64,000 bases of DNA from Lentisphaera marina. Lineage in GTDB: Bacteria; Verrucomicrobiota; Lentisphaeria; Lentisphaerales; Lentisphaeraceae. The stretch spans positions 2,291,818 to 2,355,817 of the forward strand of contig NZ_JAQZZL010000001.1 in the NCBI RefSeq assembly GCF_028745505.1, read 5' to 3'. This document shows, piece after piece, positions 45,655 through 55,114 of this stretch (position 1 is the stretch's first letter; every line of letters begins with the position of its first letter). Made by a program: the position numbers and the translations under genes. The notes beneath the pieces are model-generated. The model saw only the letters and a program-made list of their open reading frames with translations. It was not told where the DNA came from and made no database searches.

Positions 45655-47949
45655 TTAATTCGCGGTCACAGAATAGCTTTCACCTGCTTTAGTGGAAAAA
45701 CTCACAATCCCCTTAGCTGATTGGCTCAACTTAATACTCTGTGAATTATGTTTCACACTGAGCTCGCTATTCACTAATAAGCGGCAAGGGCCTCCTTTCA
45801 AAGAATGAATCGTCGCAGAAGAAAATTTTCCGTCTTTCCAAGTGATATCAACTGAAAAAGATCCGCGGGCGCACATGCCACGAACCGAGCCCTCTGACCA
45901 CTCTTCGGGCAAGGCCGGCAGTAAATGAATAAAGCCCATGTGAGATTGCATTAGCATTTCACCTAAGCCCGCGGAATAACCGAAGTTGGCATCAATCTGA
46001 AATGGTGGATGAAAGCTGAGTAGATTGCTGTAGAAATTAGCATGGATCTGTTCTTTCAGTAATTTATAAGCTCGATTGCCATCGTGTAAGCGGGCCCAAT
46101 TGCTGATTTTTAAAGCTTTGCTCCAACCAGTTCCACCATCACCGCGAGCGTTTATGGATACTTGAGCGGCGGCGGCCAATTCAGGAGTGGTAATTGGCGA
46201 TATTTGGCGGCCTGGATAAAGTCCGATCAGGTGGGACATGTGACGATGCTTATTATTAGGGTCATCGATATCTTTAGCCCATTCCTGCAGTTGTCCCCAT
46301 TTACCGATCTGAGGTGCGAGCAGACGAGATCGCATTGATGCTACTTTCTTGCGGAAGTCGGCATCGACACCGAGATCCTGTGATGCCTGGATATAGTTGC
46401 TAAAGAGGTCATAAACCAGCTGCTGCTCGTAAGAATTGCCCTCGGCAATGGGACCATGTTCAGGAGAAAAACTTTCAGGGCTGACCAATTCACCTCCTGG
46501 CCATTCGATAAGGAAATCCTCCCAGAATTGACAGAGCTCCTTGAGCAAGGGGTAGGCGCGATTTTCGAGGTATTGCTTATCCCCTGTATAGGCATAATGA
46601 TCCCAAATATTCTGCATGATCCAAGCTCCATCACCGGGAATCCATTTGAAAGATGAGCCTCCAAAAATACCGTTCTCCGCACGATGAGCCCAGCCCCTGG
46701 TATTGTATTTTTCCTTCGTAGCCTCACGTTTTACCGGAACCACAGAATAGAGCCACTCTGACAGCGGCGTGAAACATTCGGAGAGATTGGCCTGATCGAC
46801 AAACCAGTAGTTCATCTGGATATTGACATCTGAATGATAATCACAGCGCCACGGCGGCTTATTGCTGTTATTCCACAAGCCCTGTAGATTACTTGGCAAA
46901 GACCCTGGGCGCGAACAAGAGATCATCAGATAACGAGCGTACTGAAAAATGAGCTGCTCCAGCTCCGGATCGGGTTTTCCTCCAGTCAGATTGAGTGCAG
47001 CAGCCTTGTAAGAAACTTTTGTCGAGCTATCTGCCTTGCGACCACGATATGAATCTAAGCGTTCAGATGTGGGTAGAGATAAGATGTGTTTCGGAGTTTT
47101 TCCTAGGTCGAGGCTTAAACGTTTGAACAAGCTTTGATAATCCGTAATATGCTCTTGGCGCAATTGCTCAAATGAACGTTTCGAGGCCTTTGCCAGTAGC
47201 TGAGTGATTTTCTGGTGGGGGTGCTGCTGCTTCCAGCCCTTGTCATGGCGATTGAGATAATTAGTATCACCGCTCAATAAAATAAGCAGAGAATTGCAAT
47301 TCTTAAAGTCAATCTTGCCATCCTTAATCTCTAAAGAACCGCCCTCGTTGATCACCTGAACTTGAGCCTCAAAATCCAAGCGAATGGCATAATTTTCCTC
47401 GGGCTTACGATATTGGCCCGACAATTTCCCCGCAAAAGAAATCTTATTGCCCTCTGCCTTAAAATCAGCTTTATGGGCAGCCTTCAAGGAAATACTTCCC
47501 TTATAGGCGCCTTGGCGATCCGCCGTTAAACGAAACACCATCACATCCGCCGGGTTGCTGGAGAAATATTCGCGCTTGTAGCTCACTCCACCCAAATTAT
47601 AAGTTATGGTATGTACGGCTTTGTCGATATTTAGCTCACGGCGATAATCACTAACTTGCTCCGCATTGTCTGTTTTGTCGAAATTAATAAAAAGGTCGCC
47701 AAAGGCCTGATAGGACCCCGTATCCGTTTCATCGCCAATCCAAACGCTATCTTCGTTAAACTGAATATGTTCCTTTTGTACGCCACCATAAATCATGGCC
47801 CCTAAATGCCCGTTACCTATAGGTAGACACTGCTTCTGCCAATTTTGTGACGGTTGGTCATACCACAGTATATTTGACGATAGATCTTCTTTATCGGCAA
47901 AGGCATTTAGACTTAATAAAGTGCAAATGGTGATAAATATTTTTTTCAT
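45655..47949 (-). CDS. GH95 alpha-L-fucosidase-like enzyme
   Basis: A 764-residue GH95 protein; signal peptide about 1-18. LWYDQPSQNWQKQCLPIGNG then [32 protein letters not shown] and QIDANFGYSAGLGEMLMQSH are family hallmarks. H372 (fucose contact) and the second Asn (N376) are kept, but the first Asn of the N-x-N pair is D374 (H-S-D-V-N). The acid is E497 in FSPEHG and the base-positioning Asp is D653. With His and Asp kept it should still act on fucose, possibly with altered geometry from D374 (inference). GGAAT lies at the ribosome site distance. A 29-bp promoter motif on the minus strand stands 164 bp upstream. Confidence 0.92.
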   Translation of the reverse strand: MKKIFITICTLLSLNAFADKEDLSSNILWYDQPSQNWQKQCLPIGNGHLGAMIYGGVQKEHIQFNEDSVWIGDETDTGSYQAFGDLFINFDKTDNAEQVSDYRRELNIDKAVHTITYNLGGVSYKREYFSSNPADVMVFRLTADRQGAYKGSISLKAAHKADFKAEGNKISFAGKLSGQYRKPEENYAIRLDFEAQVQVINEGGSLEIKDGKIDFKNCNSLLILLSGDTNYLNRHDKGWKQQHPHQKITQLLAKASKRSFEQLRQEHITDYQSLFKRLSLDLGKTPKHILSLPTSERLDSYRGRKADSSTKVSYKAAALNLTGGKPDPELEQLIFQYARYLMISCSRPGSLPSNLQGLWNNSNKPPWRCDYHSDVNIQMNYWFVDQANLSECFTPLSEWLYSVVPVKREATKEKYNTRGWAHRAENGIFGGSSFKWIPGDGAWIMQNIWDHYAYTGDKQYLENRAYPLLKELCQFWEDFLIEWPGGELVSPESFSPEHGPIAEGNSYEQQLVYDLFSNYIQASQDLGVDADFRKKVASMRSRLLAPQIGKWGQLQEWAKDIDDPNNKHRHMSHLIGLYPGRQISPITTPELAAAAQVSINARGDGGTGWSKALKISNWARLHDGNRAYKLLKEQIHANFYSNLLSFHPPFQIDANFGYSAGLGEMLMQSHMGFIHLLPALPEEWSEGSVRGMCARGSFSVDITWKDGKFSSATIHSLKGGPCRLLVNSELSVKHNSQSIKLSQSAKGIVSFSTKAGESYSVTAN

Positions 47950-48112
47950 TGTATTCCTTGTTTAAATGATACCGCTTAATGAATGCGGATTTTTTGAAGT
48001 TTTGGGATAGACCAGTGTTATTTTTGGCGAAACTTTTTAGTTATTTAAAGAATTATTTCATCTCTCTTTCCACTATGCTTCCTTAAATCTATGAGTTGAT
48101 ACTTGTAACAAT

Positions 48113-48141
48113 CACGGAGACAGAAAAGTGTTTCTTTACAG
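48113..48141 (-). promoter_or_regulatory. 29-bp ECF-like promoter motif, minus strand
   Basis: Read on the minus strand: CTGTAAAGAA-N11-TCTCCGTG, perfect. This is the only minus-strand site and it faces the only minus-strand glycosidase, 164 bp from its start. That orientation match is strong support for the promoter reading. Confidence 0.8.
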
Positions 48142-48189
48142 ATACATCTAATTTTTATTATAATTAATGAAAAATTATACCCTAGCAGC

Positions 48190-48640
48190 ATTGAGGTCGG
48201 TCGGGCTTCTAGCTCTTGATTTCTTATCTAATTTTAATCATGCAGCTGGCGCTGCATGCTAGCATTGGGCGGACCTCCGGCCCTAGGGCTGGAAGCCCAA
48301 TCTATTCCAGCGTGGGGTGAAGCCCCACGAATAGAATGTAGATAAAAAATCAAGGTGCAGCGCACCGATACAAAATAGCGTACACCGTGAGGTGTATGAA
48401 GAAGTTTAACAATAAATGGAGGGCCCAAGATTGGGTCCGAAATACTATGCCGGACTCACATTCGTGAGCCCTCGCTTCATTTCATGGTATCGTACGTGTG
48501 GCTGACGCCACACGCTACTCTATGTCGGACCTCCGGCCCTAGGGCTGGAAGCCCAATCTATTCCAGCGTGGGGTGCAGCCCCACAACAAGAAAACCCGGT
48601 CAAATACAAATCTCACCTTAGCTCTCGTCTTTTCCCCTTA
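48190..48640. repeat. Mixed palindromic repeat cluster
   Basis: Both main repeat families occur: GGGCTGGAAGCCC with the GTGGGG stem (48285-48340, 48535-48590) and GGTGCAGCGCACC, GTGTGGCTGACGCCACAC and GGTCGG-type units (48355-48535). The middle part resembles pieces of the 16289 repeat in a different order. No gene. Confidence 0.8.
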
Positions 48641-48672
48641 AAGATGTCTCTCGTAAAAATTTATAAATAAGT

Positions 48673-48701
48673 CTGTAAAGAAACTTTTTCAGGTCTCCGT
48701 A
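48673..48701 (+). promoter_or_regulatory. 29-bp ECF-like promoter motif
   Basis: CTGTAAAGAA-N11-TCTCCGTA, one mismatch. It lies 238 bp before ATG 48939, with a GGGCTGGAGGCCC/GTGGGG palindrome unit (48735-48815) inserted between, which may have pushed the promoter away from its gene. Confidence 0.65.
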
Positions 48702-48938
48702 TAAACGATAAAACACAAAAAATCCTGCGTACCCGGGCTGGAGGCCCGATCTATTCCAGCGTGGGGTGCAGCCCCACGAATAGAATGTAGATAAAAAATC
48801 AAGGACCGGAGGTCCGACCGAAAATGAACAAGGCCCAAGAAGATGAAATGACGATCTAATCATTGCGGTGACGCACATCATCAGTCCTAAAAGCTTTAAC
48901 ATTTAATATAAACTAAACTCAACGCAAAAGAGATAAAA

Positions 48939-50039
48939 ATGAATAGAAGAAATTTTTTAATGAGCAGCTCAGCTCTTGTGCTTGCCTCATCCTCTGTCGC
49001 TTTTACAAAGAACTCCGATCATATCATCTTTGCTGCAGGAGGCTCTGGAGAAAATGGCGGTATTCATCTTTATAAGGCCTCTATTGATGGCACAAGCATT
49101 AGCGAAATTGCTCATGTCGGAAAGGGAGAAGATCACGGTTTTCAGTGTTATCATAATGGTATTCTTTATTCCGAATGTTCAATCGGCCCCAAAAGGACAG
49201 GAACTTGCCTTGTAAAAGCCTACCGTTTCAATCGTCGCACTGAGGAATTAACTGAAATCAGCTCTCTCCCAACTGAGGCTAAACTCTGTCACATGGAAAC
49301 GCAGGGAACCCTCCTTGTCGGTACCGCTTTTGTGGGGGCATATATTGAAAGTTTCCAATTGGCCAAGGATGGTAGAATTGAACGATCCATTGAAAAAATT
49401 AGCTTCAAAAGCAAGAGTACAGGGAAGTCAAAACGCAAAAAAGTTCACCCCCATGCCTTCAAGTTTGACCCAGAGGGGCGCTTTGGCTTCATGCCAGATG
49501 TAGGTCGTAATCTTATTCAGGTTTTCGAAGTTCAGGGGGCAAAATTAAAGCACCGCCCGGAACTGGATTACAAATCAAAAATTGGTGCCGGTCCCCGTCA
49601 CTTCACCTTTCATCCCAATGGCAAAAGTGCCTACCTCATCAACGAAAAGGACTTCACTCTAACTGCCTTTAATTACGCTAATGGCCAACTTACTCCGACG
49701 GATACACAGACTTGTCTTCCCATGGAGTTCGAAAAACGAAATAGCGGTGCAGACGTCCACGTTCATCCCGAAGGTAAACTTGTCTATGCGTCCAATCGCG
49801 GGCACGATTCTTTGGCAGTCTTTTCTTTGGAGAAAAAAGGTAAGCTGAAACTCCTTTCCAATGAATCCACCAAGGGCGAAAGACCCAGAAACTTCGCTAT
49901 TCACCAGGATTATGCGCTTGTCGCAAACCAGCTCAGTGACAACGTGATCTTTTTTAGCCTCGACTCAGAAACGGGCAAGCTGGAAGAGAGAGGTCGTACT
50001 GAAGGAATTACCCTGCCAACTTGCGTAAACGTTCTTTAG
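48939..50039 (+). CDS. Tat-exported lactonase, seven-bladed propeller
   Basis: A 366-residue protein of the lactonase (PF10282-like) family, a fold shared with 6-phosphogluconolactonase YbhE. The N-terminus NRRNFLMSSSALVLASSSVA is a twin-arginine signal. The blades show as ENGGIHLYKASIDG, HPHAFKFDPEGRFGFMPDVG, GPRHFTFHPNGKSAYLIN, DVHVHPEGKLVYASNRGHDSLAVF and RPRNFAIHQDYALVANQ. Outside the cytoplasm it may open a sugar lactone, for example one made by the cytochrome-propeller oxidase (inference). An AAGAGAT ribosome site precedes the ATG. Length is usual for the family. Confidence 0.88.
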   Translation: MNRRNFLMSSSALVLASSSVAFTKNSDHIIFAAGGSGENGGIHLYKASIDGTSISEIAHVGKGEDHGFQCYHNGILYSECSIGPKRTGTCLVKAYRFNRRTEELTEISSLPTEAKLCHMETQGTLLVGTAFVGAYIESFQLAKDGRIERSIEKISFKSKSTGKSKRKKVHPHAFKFDPEGRFGFMPDVGRNLIQVFEVQGAKLKHRPELDYKSKIGAGPRHFTFHPNGKSAYLINEKDFTLTAFNYANGQLTPTDTQTCLPMEFEKRNSGADVHVHPEGKLVYASNRGHDSLAVFSLEKKGKLKLLSNESTKGERPRNFAIHQDYALVANQLSDNVIFFSLDSETGKLEERGRTEGITLPTCVNVL

Positions 50040-50391
50040 GCCTTATTAAATTTTGGAAAGTACCAGGAGCACCGATTGTTAATCGGCACCCTATTGCGGA
50101 CCCCACAATGATTAGGTCCACATTTCATTCGGTGGGATATTATTTTGTTAGGCCGGACATGTATTCGTGGGACTCCACCCCACGCTGAATTCGCTCGGTG
50201 CGCTGCACCTTGCTTTTGTTCGAACTGTGTTCGTGGGGCTCCACCTCACGGTGTACGCTATTTTATAGCGGTGCACTGCACCTACACAAAGCTAATAAAA
50301 ATCCTTCCGTGTTGTTTTGTAATTTCCCGTACTTAAGAAGCACTTAGGTCTTGGCTTTTATTCAAAATTCACCATTCAAAAATTACCAAAG
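50040..50391. repeat. Palindromes and duplicated upstream region
   Basis: GGAGCACCGATTGTTAATCGG hairpin, GTGGG/CCCAC stems and GGTGCACTGCACC. From about 50230 the sequence is almost the same as 56079-56240, where the second operon copy begins. No gene. Confidence 0.75.
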
Positions 50392-50420
50392 CTGTAAAGA
50401 AACTCTTTAAAGTCTCCGTG
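50392..50420 (+). promoter_or_regulatory. 29-bp ECF-like promoter motif, operon 1
   Basis: CTGTAAAGAA-N11-TCTCCGTG, perfect, with TATATTAATTA behind it; 35 bp before ATG 50455 and 268 bp before the DUF1592-type gene. Confidence 0.75.
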
Positions 50421-50454
50421 TATATTAATTAAAAGAGAAAACTACTAGATATTT

Positions 50455-50700
50455 ATGAAATTTAATTTACTCAAAATGTTACTGTTCTTATGGCTGCTCA
50501 ATCCTGGGACTTTTACCTTCAAGGAAAAAACATACCTGTTAATGCACCTTGCTGAAAACATGCAACAGCGCGACGTCTTCCTGTCAACCCTGGTGGTTGA
50601 CTCCGATCATGAGACTGGCACCAGAGTGCATTATGATTTAAATTTAAGTAAAAAATACTGCGCTGGCGGTAAAATAATGGTGACAAAATGTCTGATATAA
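50455..50700 (+). CDS. Small hypothetical protein or leader ORF, operon 1
   Basis: 81 codons: a hydrophobic start (MKFNLLKMLLFLWLLNPG), then HLAENMQQRDVFLSTLVVD and a basic end (LSKKYCAGGKIMVTKCLI). It overlaps the next gene by 13 bases. The copy at 56304 has three base changes, two of which alter a residue. There is no good ribosome site. Given the relic pattern in this window it could be a signal peptide fused to a gene tail and kept as a leader; a real small exported protein is also possible. No family recognised. Confidence 0.45.
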   Translation: MKFNLLKMLLFLWLLNPGTFTFKEKTYLLMHLAENMQQRDVFLSTLVVDSDHETGTRVHYDLNLSKKYCAGGKIMVTKCLI

Positions 50701-53651
50701 AATTTAAGTGTGTCGGTTGCGGACTGGAACTTCAGGCCCCGGAAGAACTTCTAGATGCCTTCATTCGCTGTGATAGCTGCAATACCAAACAGCAAGTCAC
50801 TCGTTCCGCGGAAGTTGACTTAGGCCTCTTGTCCGAAGTACCGGTTCAAAAAAGTCCACAGAAAAAAAAGGCTCAGAATAAAACAAATACTAAGTTTAAA
50901 AAAGACCCTAATCCAAAAGGTATTTCTAAAAAAACTACGAAAAGAACGAAGCAGAAAAACTGGCTGCTGGCATTTATCTGTTTGGCTGCATTCGCCGGTG
51001 CTGCCTACTGGTTGAGCATCAGGAATAATCAACTAGACGCTACCAGCACTTCTTCACCCAAGACACAAGTCGCCGCTATTGCAGGAGTAATGAAAGCAGT
51101 CAGTAGTAATGTCGCCGAGAGTTCGCAACCGCCAGTGTTGGCAGACTTGACTATACCGAGCTCGATCGAGCCATTCTTCGAAAACTACTGCTATTCATGT
51201 CACGATGAATTCAGTGAAAAGGGCGATTTGAATCTGGAGGACTTAAGTCGAAAGATCACTAATGCTACCGATGCGACCCATTGGCAGGATATACTCGACC
51301 AGATGAATTCCGGTGAAATGCCACCCAAAATAAGCAAGAGCAAGAAAAAAGTTAAACAGCCAACAAAAGAAGAGCTGTCAGCAAGCATTGGCGATTTGAC
51401 CGAAGTACTGTTTCAGGCCCAAGAGAAACTGCAGGATAGCGGTGGTGAAAAAGTAATCCGCTATTTAACCAGAATAGAGTATGAGGTTACCATCAAGGAG
51501 CTCATGGGCATTAAGCTCGATGCCGAAAAACTTCCGGATGATGCCGGTGGCCGTTTCGACACTATAGGGAAGGACCAAAGCTTTACTTCCCGTCGTTTTG
51601 AAAAGTATTTCAGCTTTGCTCAAGATGTCTCCCGAACTGCACTTTACTGGGCTCTAAAACCAAGATCTAAGTCGAAAGTTGAGCGTAAAGAATTTGCCAA
51701 TAGTGAAGGTAAAAGCAAGAAGGTTTATGAGAGTCATCAAAAGGTTCAAAGAGTTATCAATGAGGGGATTACTCCTGCTGAAGCCGGTTTGACTGAAAAG
51801 CAATGGGAGAAGCTTAATCCTAAAACCGCTCCCTTTAATGGCGTTAGGAAAGGACAGCGAGAATACTATGAGCGCAATATGGCCATTCATTCCAAGGGCC
51901 GCATGCTGTCACACGATTTGCTGGTAGAAAGCGTCGGGGTGATAATAAAACCCGATCCTCGGGCCCATTATAAAATTCGCTTTTGTGGAGGTGTTGTCGA
52001 TGGCGTGCAAACCAGGAGATTTGTTCGTGTCATGCGCAAAGGTAGATATAGCGGTAAGCACGGTATAGCTTTCGCAAGTTTTCATATCGAAGGCAGCATA
52101 GGGAATCCTTCTGTGCATGAAGCTTACTACAAACCTTCTTATAAACCAAAGAAAATTAAACACGACTTTGTTCATATCCTGGAAGATAAAAGGGGCGGAC
52201 CGAGTTCAGAACAGATGTATCATCATTATAAACCTATTGAACCGGGAGTTCCAAAAGATACCATATTTGCCAAATGGATGGAGTTGGAAGGGCCTTTTTA
52301 CGATGAAAAGTCAATCTTTGAGCAATTAGTCGAACGTTATAAAGTTAAAACTGCTAAGGATCATCAATTGGACGCGATTGCCGAAGAATTTCTCAGCGAA
52401 TTTAGCAAAGAAGCTTTTCGCCAAAAAACAGTTCCATCAAAGTTTATTTCGGGCTTGCACGCTTATTATCAAAGCAAAAGAAAAGCTGGCTTGGGCTTTC
52501 AAGAGGCCATTATTGATCCACTGGCGATGATCTTGAGTTCCAGTCATTTTCTCTATTTACTAGAGCCAGATGAAAAATCAAAGAACTTAGACGCTTTGAG
52601 CCTGGCGAATCGCCTTTCTTACTTTCTATGGAGTTCACCGCCAGATGAAGAGCTATTTTCCTTGGCAAAAACGGGGATGCTTTTAAAAGCAGATGTTTTA
52701 GAGCAGCAGGTAGATCGCTTATTGAAGCACCCAAAGGCAGATAGTTTTTTTAAGGGCTTTATGAGTCAGTGGATGCACTTGAAGCGCTTTGATGCTTTAA
52801 CTTTGGATTCGAAGCGTCTATTGCATAGAACGGATGGCATGATTGAGGCCTCTCAACGTGAGCCGTCAGAGTTTTTTAAAGTACTGGTGCGTGAGAACTT
52901 GAGTGCATCAAATTTAATCGATTCTGACTTTGTGACGGTGAATGCTTTGTTAGCAAAGAAATATGGTCTTAATCATAAAAACCTGGGGGATGATTTTCAA
53001 AAAGTTAAGTTGCCGGGGAATTCACCTCGTGGTGGAGTCATGACACAAGCAGCCTTTTTGTCTATGGGTACTATGGGGAATCGCACTTCGCCGGTTATTC
53101 GCGGTGCTTTGGTTAAAGAAATATTACTTAATGATCCACCACCGCCACCGCCTCCCAATGTGCCTGAATTGATTCACGAAGGAGTGGACCCTCTTGCCAG
53201 CGTGCGCACTCTGGTTGAGTTGCATCAAGAGAAAGCTCAATGTGCCTCTTGTCATGCTCGCTTCGACTTTATTGGTTTAGGCCTGGAAAATTTTAATGCC
53301 ATTGGTATGTGGCGGGATAAGGAACTGGTTAGATTGCCTAGTGGAACTAAGCCAATAAAAAATAAACGTAAAAAGGTTTATGATATAGATGCCAGCGGCA
53401 GTTTACCCAATGGTGATACCTTCAAAGATATATTTGGTTTAAAAAAGGCTTTGATGGCACAAAAAAGACAAGTAGCCGGTTCATTGCTGGAAGGCTTATT
53501 CTGTTATGCTATGGGCCGTGATTTCAGCTTTACCGATAGGCCGTTTATTCAACAGACCTTAAATGAACTGGAAGTTGATAAGGCAAATGAATATCAGGTC
53601 CGTGATATGATTAAAAAAATTATTAGCAGTAAAGCCTTTCAGAGGAAATAA
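50688..53651 (+). CDS. DUF1592-type membrane-anchored cytochrome protein, operon 1
   Basis: A 987-residue planctomycete-type protein. The N-terminus is a zinc-ribbon-like pair (C8-V-G-C11, C28-D-S-C31), then a Lys-rich linker and a single membrane span (about 91-111), so the ribbon should stay in the cytoplasm. Outside follows a cytochrome motif C168-Y-S-C171-H in FENYCYSCHDEFSEKG, then DUF1587 (RYLTRIEYEVTIKELMGI), DUF1595/DUF1592 (NRLSYFLWSSPPDEELF), DUF1588 (FLSMGTMGNRTSPVIRG, second C852-A-S-C855-H) and DUF1585 (LLEGLFCYAMGRDFSF). Such proteins are always paired with DUF1552 proteins, which follow here after three bases. Role unknown; an electron-transfer step on polymers is suspected. 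The first 240 codons nearly equal those of 56537. Confidence 0.88.
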   Translation: MSDIKFKCVGCGLELQAPEELLDAFIRCDSCNTKQQVTRSAEVDLGLLSEVPVQKSPQKKKAQNKTNTKFKKDPNPKGISKKTTKRTKQKNWLLAFICLAAFAGAAYWLSIRNNQLDATSTSSPKTQVAAIAGVMKAVSSNVAESSQPPVLADLTIPSSIEPFFENYCYSCHDEFSEKGDLNLEDLSRKITNATDATHWQDILDQMNSGEMPPKISKSKKKVKQPTKEELSASIGDLTEVLFQAQEKLQDSGGEKVIRYLTRIEYEVTIKELMGIKLDAEKLPDDAGGRFDTIGKDQSFTSRRFEKYFSFAQDVSRTALYWALKPRSKSKVERKEFANSEGKSKKVYESHQKVQRVINEGITPAEAGLTEKQWEKLNPKTAPFNGVRKGQREYYERNMAIHSKGRMLSHDLLVESVGVIIKPDPRAHYKIRFCGGVVDGVQTRRFVRVMRKGRYSGKHGIAFASFHIEGSIGNPSVHEAYYKPSYKPKKIKHDFVHILEDKRGGPSSEQMYHHYKPIEPGVPKDTIFAKWMELEGPFYDEKSIFEQLVERYKVKTAKDHQLDAIAEEFLSEFSKEAFRQKTVPSKFISGLHAYYQSKRKAGLGFQEAIIDPLAMILSSSHFLYLLEPDEKSKNLDALSLANRLSYFLWSSPPDEELFSLAKTGMLLKADVLEQQVDRLLKHPKADSFFKGFMSQWMHLKRFDALTLDSKRLLHRTDGMIEASQREPSEFFKVLVRENLSASNLIDSDFVTVNALLAKKYGLNHKNLGDDFQKVKLPGNSPRGGVMTQAAFLSMGTMGNRTSPVIRGALVKEILLNDPPPPPPPNVPELIHEGVDPLASVRTLVELHQEKAQCASCHARFDFIGLGLENFNAIGMWRDKELVRLPSGTKPIKNKRKKVYDIDASGSLPNGDTFKDIFGLKKALMAQKRQVAGSLLEGLFCYAMGRDFSFTDRPFIQQTLNELEVDKANEYQVRDMIKKIISSKAFQRK

Positions 53652-53654
53652 ATT

Positions 53655-54971
53655 ATGAATATACAAATCAGCACATCGAGAAGAGCTTTTTTAAGGAATG
53701 GCTCAAAGTTTATGGCAGTACCATTTCTCCCAAGTTTATTATCCGCTCAGGAAGGTCGTCAGTTTGACAAAAGCGCTACAGCTAAGTCCACTAAAAGGCT
53801 TCTTTGGCTGAGTATGGGCCACGGCCATATGGAAAAGCATTTTTATCCAAAAAGTTATGGTGAACTTGCAAATATCAGTTTGCCGCCCGGGCTAGCGCCT
53901 CTGAAGAAAAACCTTATGCACATGACCATGGTCAGCAACTTGAGTAATAATCAGAATATGCAGCCGCACGACGGTTCAGAAGCGTTGTTGACCTGTGCAA
54001 ATGTGGTCGGCTTCCCAGGTAAGGTTAGACATAATAGCGTTTCCTGTGATCAGATTGCTGCGGGATTTTTAGGCAAAGAGACTCGATATCAAAGCTTACA
54101 GCTGAATTGTCGCAGAGAAGATGCGGATAACGGTCATGGAGGAGTGGCACTTTCTTATCGCCACGGCGGTAGTCCACTACCTGGTTTAGAATCACCTTTG
54201 GAGCTTTATTACAAAATTTATGGCGGCAATATCAGTCGTGAGGAGCATTTGCAGGTCTTAAAAGATCGCCGCAGTATTTTAGATATCATGGGATTTGAGA
54301 GTGACGCCGCTAAGCGGATTTTAAGTAAGGACGATTTTGCTAAGCTGGACGAGTACAGCAGTAGCCTACGCGATGTTGAAAAGGCTATTAGCCGTGAAGC
54401 ATCCTGGGTGGATGTGCCATATCCAAAGGCAATGACTAAAGCACCTAAAGACGGTCTAATTGGCGAAGCTGAGATAAAAGTGATGTTTAAACTGATGGTG
54501 GCGGCTTATCTGACGGACTCAACGCGAGTTATGACTTACCGCATGCCCGATGCCGGTTTATTAAAGGGCATGTCCATCTCTTCGTCACCCCATACACTAT
54601 CACATTATGGTAGCAGCGAAGTTTTACACAAGCTCAACCTGCAACGGACAAGTAAATGGATGCATTTGTACTCTCAGTTAATTGATGAGTTCAGAGCGGT
54701 AAAAGATCCTCTTGATCCCAAGGGCGGGACTCTTTATGACAACAGCCTGGTTTATTGTGGAGGTGGTCTGCGTACGGCACACCGCACAGAAAATGTTCCT
54801 TGCCTTTTAACTGGCGGTGGTTTTAAAAGTCTTACTCATGGTAGCCACATAAAAGCAAAAGAGGAAAATACTCCTTTGGCGAATCTATGGACGACGATGT
54901 TGAAGGATGCCGGATGCAAAATCGATCGCTTTGCCGATGCCAATGGCCTGGCAGATTCAATTTGGTCTTAG
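53655..54971 (+). CDS. DUF1552 exported protein, operon 1
   Basis: A 438-residue protein of the DUF1552 (HXXSHH) family. SRRAFLRNGSKFMAVPFL is a Tat signal. Seen: SMGHGHMEKHFYP, NSVSCDQIAAGFLG, LSKDDFAKLDEYSSSLRDVEKA and SSPHTLSHYGS, the family's His-containing signature, then SLVYCGGGLRTAHR. The fold is related to alkaline phosphatase/sulfatase-like proteins of the DUF1501 group. It starts three bases after the DUF1592-type stop, so the two are one translational unit and probably one exported complex. Its paralogue is 59682-60992 and a third copy's end lies at 55888-56030. Confidence 0.9.
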   Translation: MNIQISTSRRAFLRNGSKFMAVPFLPSLLSAQEGRQFDKSATAKSTKRLLWLSMGHGHMEKHFYPKSYGELANISLPPGLAPLKKNLMHMTMVSNLSNNQNMQPHDGSEALLTCANVVGFPGKVRHNSVSCDQIAAGFLGKETRYQSLQLNCRREDADNGHGGVALSYRHGGSPLPGLESPLELYYKIYGGNISREEHLQVLKDRRSILDIMGFESDAAKRILSKDDFAKLDEYSSSLRDVEKAISREASWVDVPYPKAMTKAPKDGLIGEAEIKVMFKLMVAAYLTDSTRVMTYRMPDAGLLKGMSISSSPHTLSHYGSSEVLHKLNLQRTSKWMHLYSQLIDEFRAVKDPLDPKGGTLYDNSLVYCGGGLRTAHRTENVPCLLTGGGFKSLTHGSHIKAKEENTPLANLWTTMLKDAGCKIDRFADANGLADSIWS

Positions 54972-55009
54972 TAAAAAAAATATAAATAAAATGCTAAAAT
55001 AATTAACAT

Positions 55010-55038
55010 CTGTAAAGAATTCATTTTCTGTCTCCGTG
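55010..55038 (+). promoter_or_regulatory. 29-bp ECF-like promoter motif
   Basis: CTGTAAAGAA-N11-TCTCCGTG, perfect, 77 bp before ATG 55115, in a 143-bp AT-rich gap free of palindromes. Confidence 0.75.
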
Positions 55039-55114
55039 TTAAGGTTTGAAACTGAAAAAATTTTCAGCCATAATCGCAATATCTTGGTATTAAATATTAA
55101 TTGGAATTAGAGAG

